Source of the DNA: Caldilineaceae bacterium
Lineage (GTDB): Bacteria > Chloroflexota > Anaerolineae > Caldilineales > Caldilineaceae
Reading direction: 5' to 3'
Assembly (NCBI GenBank): GCA_019455155.1
Contig: JACFMY010000014.1
Span: forward strand, 1 to 32,536
Length of the DNA: 32,536 nt
The position numbers and the translations under genes are program-made. How positions within the stretch are numbered: the first letter of the stretch is position 1; the number at the start of each line of letters is the position of its first letter. Positions 30,863-32,536 of this stretch are shown here, in pieces. Below the pieces are notes generated by a model. That model did not search any database. It saw nothing but the letters and a program-made list of their open reading frames with translations, and had not been told where the DNA came from.

Positions 30863-31960
30863 ATGGCAAAGATTCGCCTTGAAGGGCTTACCAAACGCTT
30901 TGGCAGCGTCGTGGCCGTCAACGCGCTCGATCTGGAAATCCAGCAGGGCGAGCTCGTCGCCTTCCTGGGACCTTCTGGCTGTGGCAAGACCACGACATTG
31001 CGCATGGTCGCCGGCTTCGAGCAGCCGACCGCCGGCACGATCTTTTTTAACGATAAAGACATAACCCAGCTGCCGCCCGAATCGCGCAACACGGGCATGG
31101 TCTTTCAGAATTATGCGCTCTTCCCCCATATGACTGTATATGGCAATGTGGCCTTTGGTTTGGAGATGCGCAAGGTGGCAAAGGAGGAGATCAGGACCCG
31201 CGTCGCCAATATCCTTGCCAAGGTCCAGCTGAGCGGACTCGAGGAACGGTATCCCCGCCAGCTCTCCGGCGGGCAGCAACAGCGCACCGCGCTGGCGCGG
31301 GTGCTGGTCCTCAATCCGGCCGTGTTGTTGTTAGATGAGCCGCTGGCCAACCTTGACGCCAAGCTTCGTGAGGAGATGCGTTTCTACATCCGCACGCTGC
31401 AGCAGGAGTTTGGCATCACCACGATCTACGTCACCCATGACCAGTCAGAGGCGTTGGTCATGGCCGACCGCATTGCGGTCATGCACAACGGCGTCTTGCA
31501 GCAGCTCGACGAGCCGGAGGCGATCTACCGGCGGCCCAGCTCGGCATGGGTGGCTGACTTCATCGGGCTGTCGAACCTGGTGCCCGGCCATGTGCGCCAC
31601 CGCGAGCATGACCGGATTGTAGTAGACACGCCGGCGGGCGCGCTCGTCTGCCTGAACAGCAAGGGCCAGGTCGGACAACACCATGAAGAGGTGTTGGTCT
31701 GTGTGCGCCCGGAAAGCATTCACATCTACGACGGCACCGCGCCGCTCTCCAATCCGGGCGACAGCGACCAGAACCGCTTCAGCGCCGTGGTCCACCAGCG
31801 CGCCTATCTTGGCAACCTGGTTGATTACCGGGTGCGGGTGACAGACAAGGTGACCCTGCGTGTCCAGGCCAGCCCCGTGCGCACCTACGCCGAAGGCGAA
31901 GACGTGCAGCTGTCGTTTGCGGCGGCCGAAGCCTGGCCGATCCCCAAGGAAGGAGGCTAG
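30863..31960 (+). CDS. ABC transporter ATP-binding protein (PotA-like)
   Basis: This 365-residue ATPase powers the importer. It shows Walker A 'GPSGCGKTT' (K42), the Q-loop in 'VFQNYALFPHMTV', signature 'LSGGQQQR', Walker B 'VLLLDEPLANLD' and the switch His in 'VTHDQ'. The C-terminal ~120 residues form a TOBE_2-type beta domain ('VLVCVRPESIHIY' and 'YLGNLVDYRVRV'), as in PotA and related ATPases. The RBS is weak, consistent with lower expression than the binding protein upstream. The permease gene starts 4 bp after its stop, with the AGGAGG RBS inside its last codons. Confidence 0.95.
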   Translation: MAKIRLEGLTKRFGSVVAVNALDLEIQQGELVAFLGPSGCGKTTTLRMVAGFEQPTAGTIFFNDKDITQLPPESRNTGMVFQNYALFPHMTVYGNVAFGLEMRKVAKEEIRTRVANILAKVQLSGLEERYPRQLSGGQQQRTALARVLVLNPAVLLLDEPLANLDAKLREEMRFYIRTLQQEFGITTIYVTHDQSEALVMADRIAVMHNGVLQQLDEPEAIYRRPSSAWVADFIGLSNLVPGHVRHREHDRIVVDTPAGALVCLNSKGQVGQHHEEVLVCVRPESIHIYDGTAPLSNPGDSDQNRFSAVVHQRAYLGNLVDYRVRVTDKVTLRVQASPVRTYAEGEDVQLSFAAAEAWPIPKEGG

Positions 31961-31964
31961 CGCG

Positions 31965-32536
31965 TTGGCCGTTGCATCCCGACCTGTCCAAGAAAGCGGC
32001 GCGCAGGCCAGACGCGCGTTCGGCGGCCGCTGGGCGTGGCTGATGGCTGTGCCTGCCCTGTTTATGTTGGGCGTCTTCTTCGTTGCTCCCTACACCAACA
32101 TGCTCTATATGAGCTTCATGACGCAGGCGCACGACGCGCCGTTCTATCGCATTTTTACACTGGACAACTATGCCGAGGCGATGGGTGACAGCTACAACTG
32201 GCGTATCCTGCTGCGGACGCTCCAGTATGCCGTAACCGCGACGGTCATCACCCTGGTCCTCTCCTATCCGCTGGCCTACCACCTGGCCCGTGCTTCGAGC
32301 CGCATCAAGGGGCTGCTCATGGTCATGCTGCTGGCTCCCTTGCTAGTCGGCGTGGTGATCCGGAGTTATGGTTGGATGGTGCTGCTGGCCGACACGGGTT
32401 TGGTGAACCAGACGTTAGCTGCCTGGGGCATTGGTCCGGCGTCGCTGATGTACAACGAAACCGGCGACATGATCGGCCTGGTCCACATCTACCTGCCGTT
32501 CAAGGTGCTTGCGCTGGCCGGTTCGCTACAAGGCAA
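31965..32536 (+). CDS. ABC transporter permease (PotB-like), 3' truncated by the window
   Basis: The frame from a TTG start at 31965 is open to the right edge (190 codons). The choice of TTG is set by AGGAGG at 31951-31956, eight bases upstream. The protein has a ~25-residue basic start, then a membrane helix ('WAWLMAVPALFMLGVFFVAP'), a periplasmic loop, and 'FTLDNYAEAMGD', the pattern of PotB/PotH-type permeases. Further helices include 'TVITLVLSYPLAYHLAR', 'LLMVMLLAPLLVGVVIRSYGW' (in two parts) and 'GLVHIYLPFKVLALAGSL'. The EAA loop lies beyond the edge. It forms the channel with the PotA-like ATPase, and a PotC-like partner is expected next. Confidence 0.9.
   Translation, partial: MAVASRPVQESGAQARRAFGGRWAWLMAVPALFMLGVFFVAPYTNMLYMSFMTQAHDAPFYRIFTLDNYAEAMGDSYNWRILLRTLQYAVTATVITLVLSYPLAYHLARASSRIKGLLMVMLLAPLLVGVVIRSYGWMVLLADTGLVNQTLAAWGIGPASLMYNETGDMIGLVHIYLPFKVLALAGSLQG

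Noticed and set aside
1-32536. CRISPR array, prophage, insertion sequence or tRNA-linked island
   Set aside because: No regularly spaced repeats, transposase, integrase, phage structural gene or tRNA gene was seen on either strand.

Overview
The window reads as chromosomal DNA of a GC-rich, probably free-living bacterium. Chloroflexota (Caldilinea/Anaerolineae-like) is my best guess. The reasons are the mix of ABC sugar and polyamine importers with intracellular glycosidases, lipobox binding proteins with Pro/Ala/Glu-rich linkers, and a secreted protease ending in a Pro/Thr linker plus a short 'YLPVI' tail. This is inference from gene content; there is no rRNA in the window, and I saw no tRNA or CRISPR array.

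Layout. At 1-792 is the 3' end of an MgtC/DUF4010-type membrane protein. At 1141-2541 is a secreted subtilase whose Shine-Dalgarno is buried in a hairpin, followed by 433 bp without a gene that holds two long stem-loops. From 2987 to 9294 run plus-strand genes: an FGGY kinase, a sphingosine-phosphate-lyase-like PLP enzyme, a HAD phosphatase and an FtsK/SpoIIIE translocase. From 9420 to 20785 everything is on the minus strand: small hypothetical protein, GH20 hexosaminidase, MOSC protein, 8-TM membrane protein, methyltransferase, DUF6544 protein, HEAT-repeat protein, 2H phosphoesterase, DinB-like protein, PLP decarboxylase, APS-kinase-like protein and APH-like kinase. This block is interrupted at 9978-10098 by a 121-bp nested inverted-repeat element.

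From 21038 to 29181 is a clear carbohydrate divergon. A binding protein and two permeases run leftward. A DeoR-family regulator, an alpha/beta hydrolase and a GH78 alpha-L-rhamnosidase run rightward. Between the two arms lie two textbook sigma-70 promoters and two inverted copies of a CTTTC-N3-ATAGT box. I infer import and intracellular hydrolysis of rhamnose-containing glycosides under DeoR control. No ATPase gene lies in this cluster, so a shared ATPase is presumably used.

From 29351 to the right edge is a second ABC importer of polyamine type: binding protein, PotA-like ATPase and PotB-like permease (cut by the window edge). It has a strong promoter with an embedded palindrome and a roughly 227-nt structured leader.

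I found no complete novel defence or mobile system. The strongest unexplained signals are structural: perfect 42- and 44-bp palindromes just after both ABC binding-protein genes, the twin 21-bp hairpins at 2722-2876, the nested repeat at 9978-10098, the sequestered RBS of the subtilase, and the symmetrical operators with a leaderless DeoR gene.
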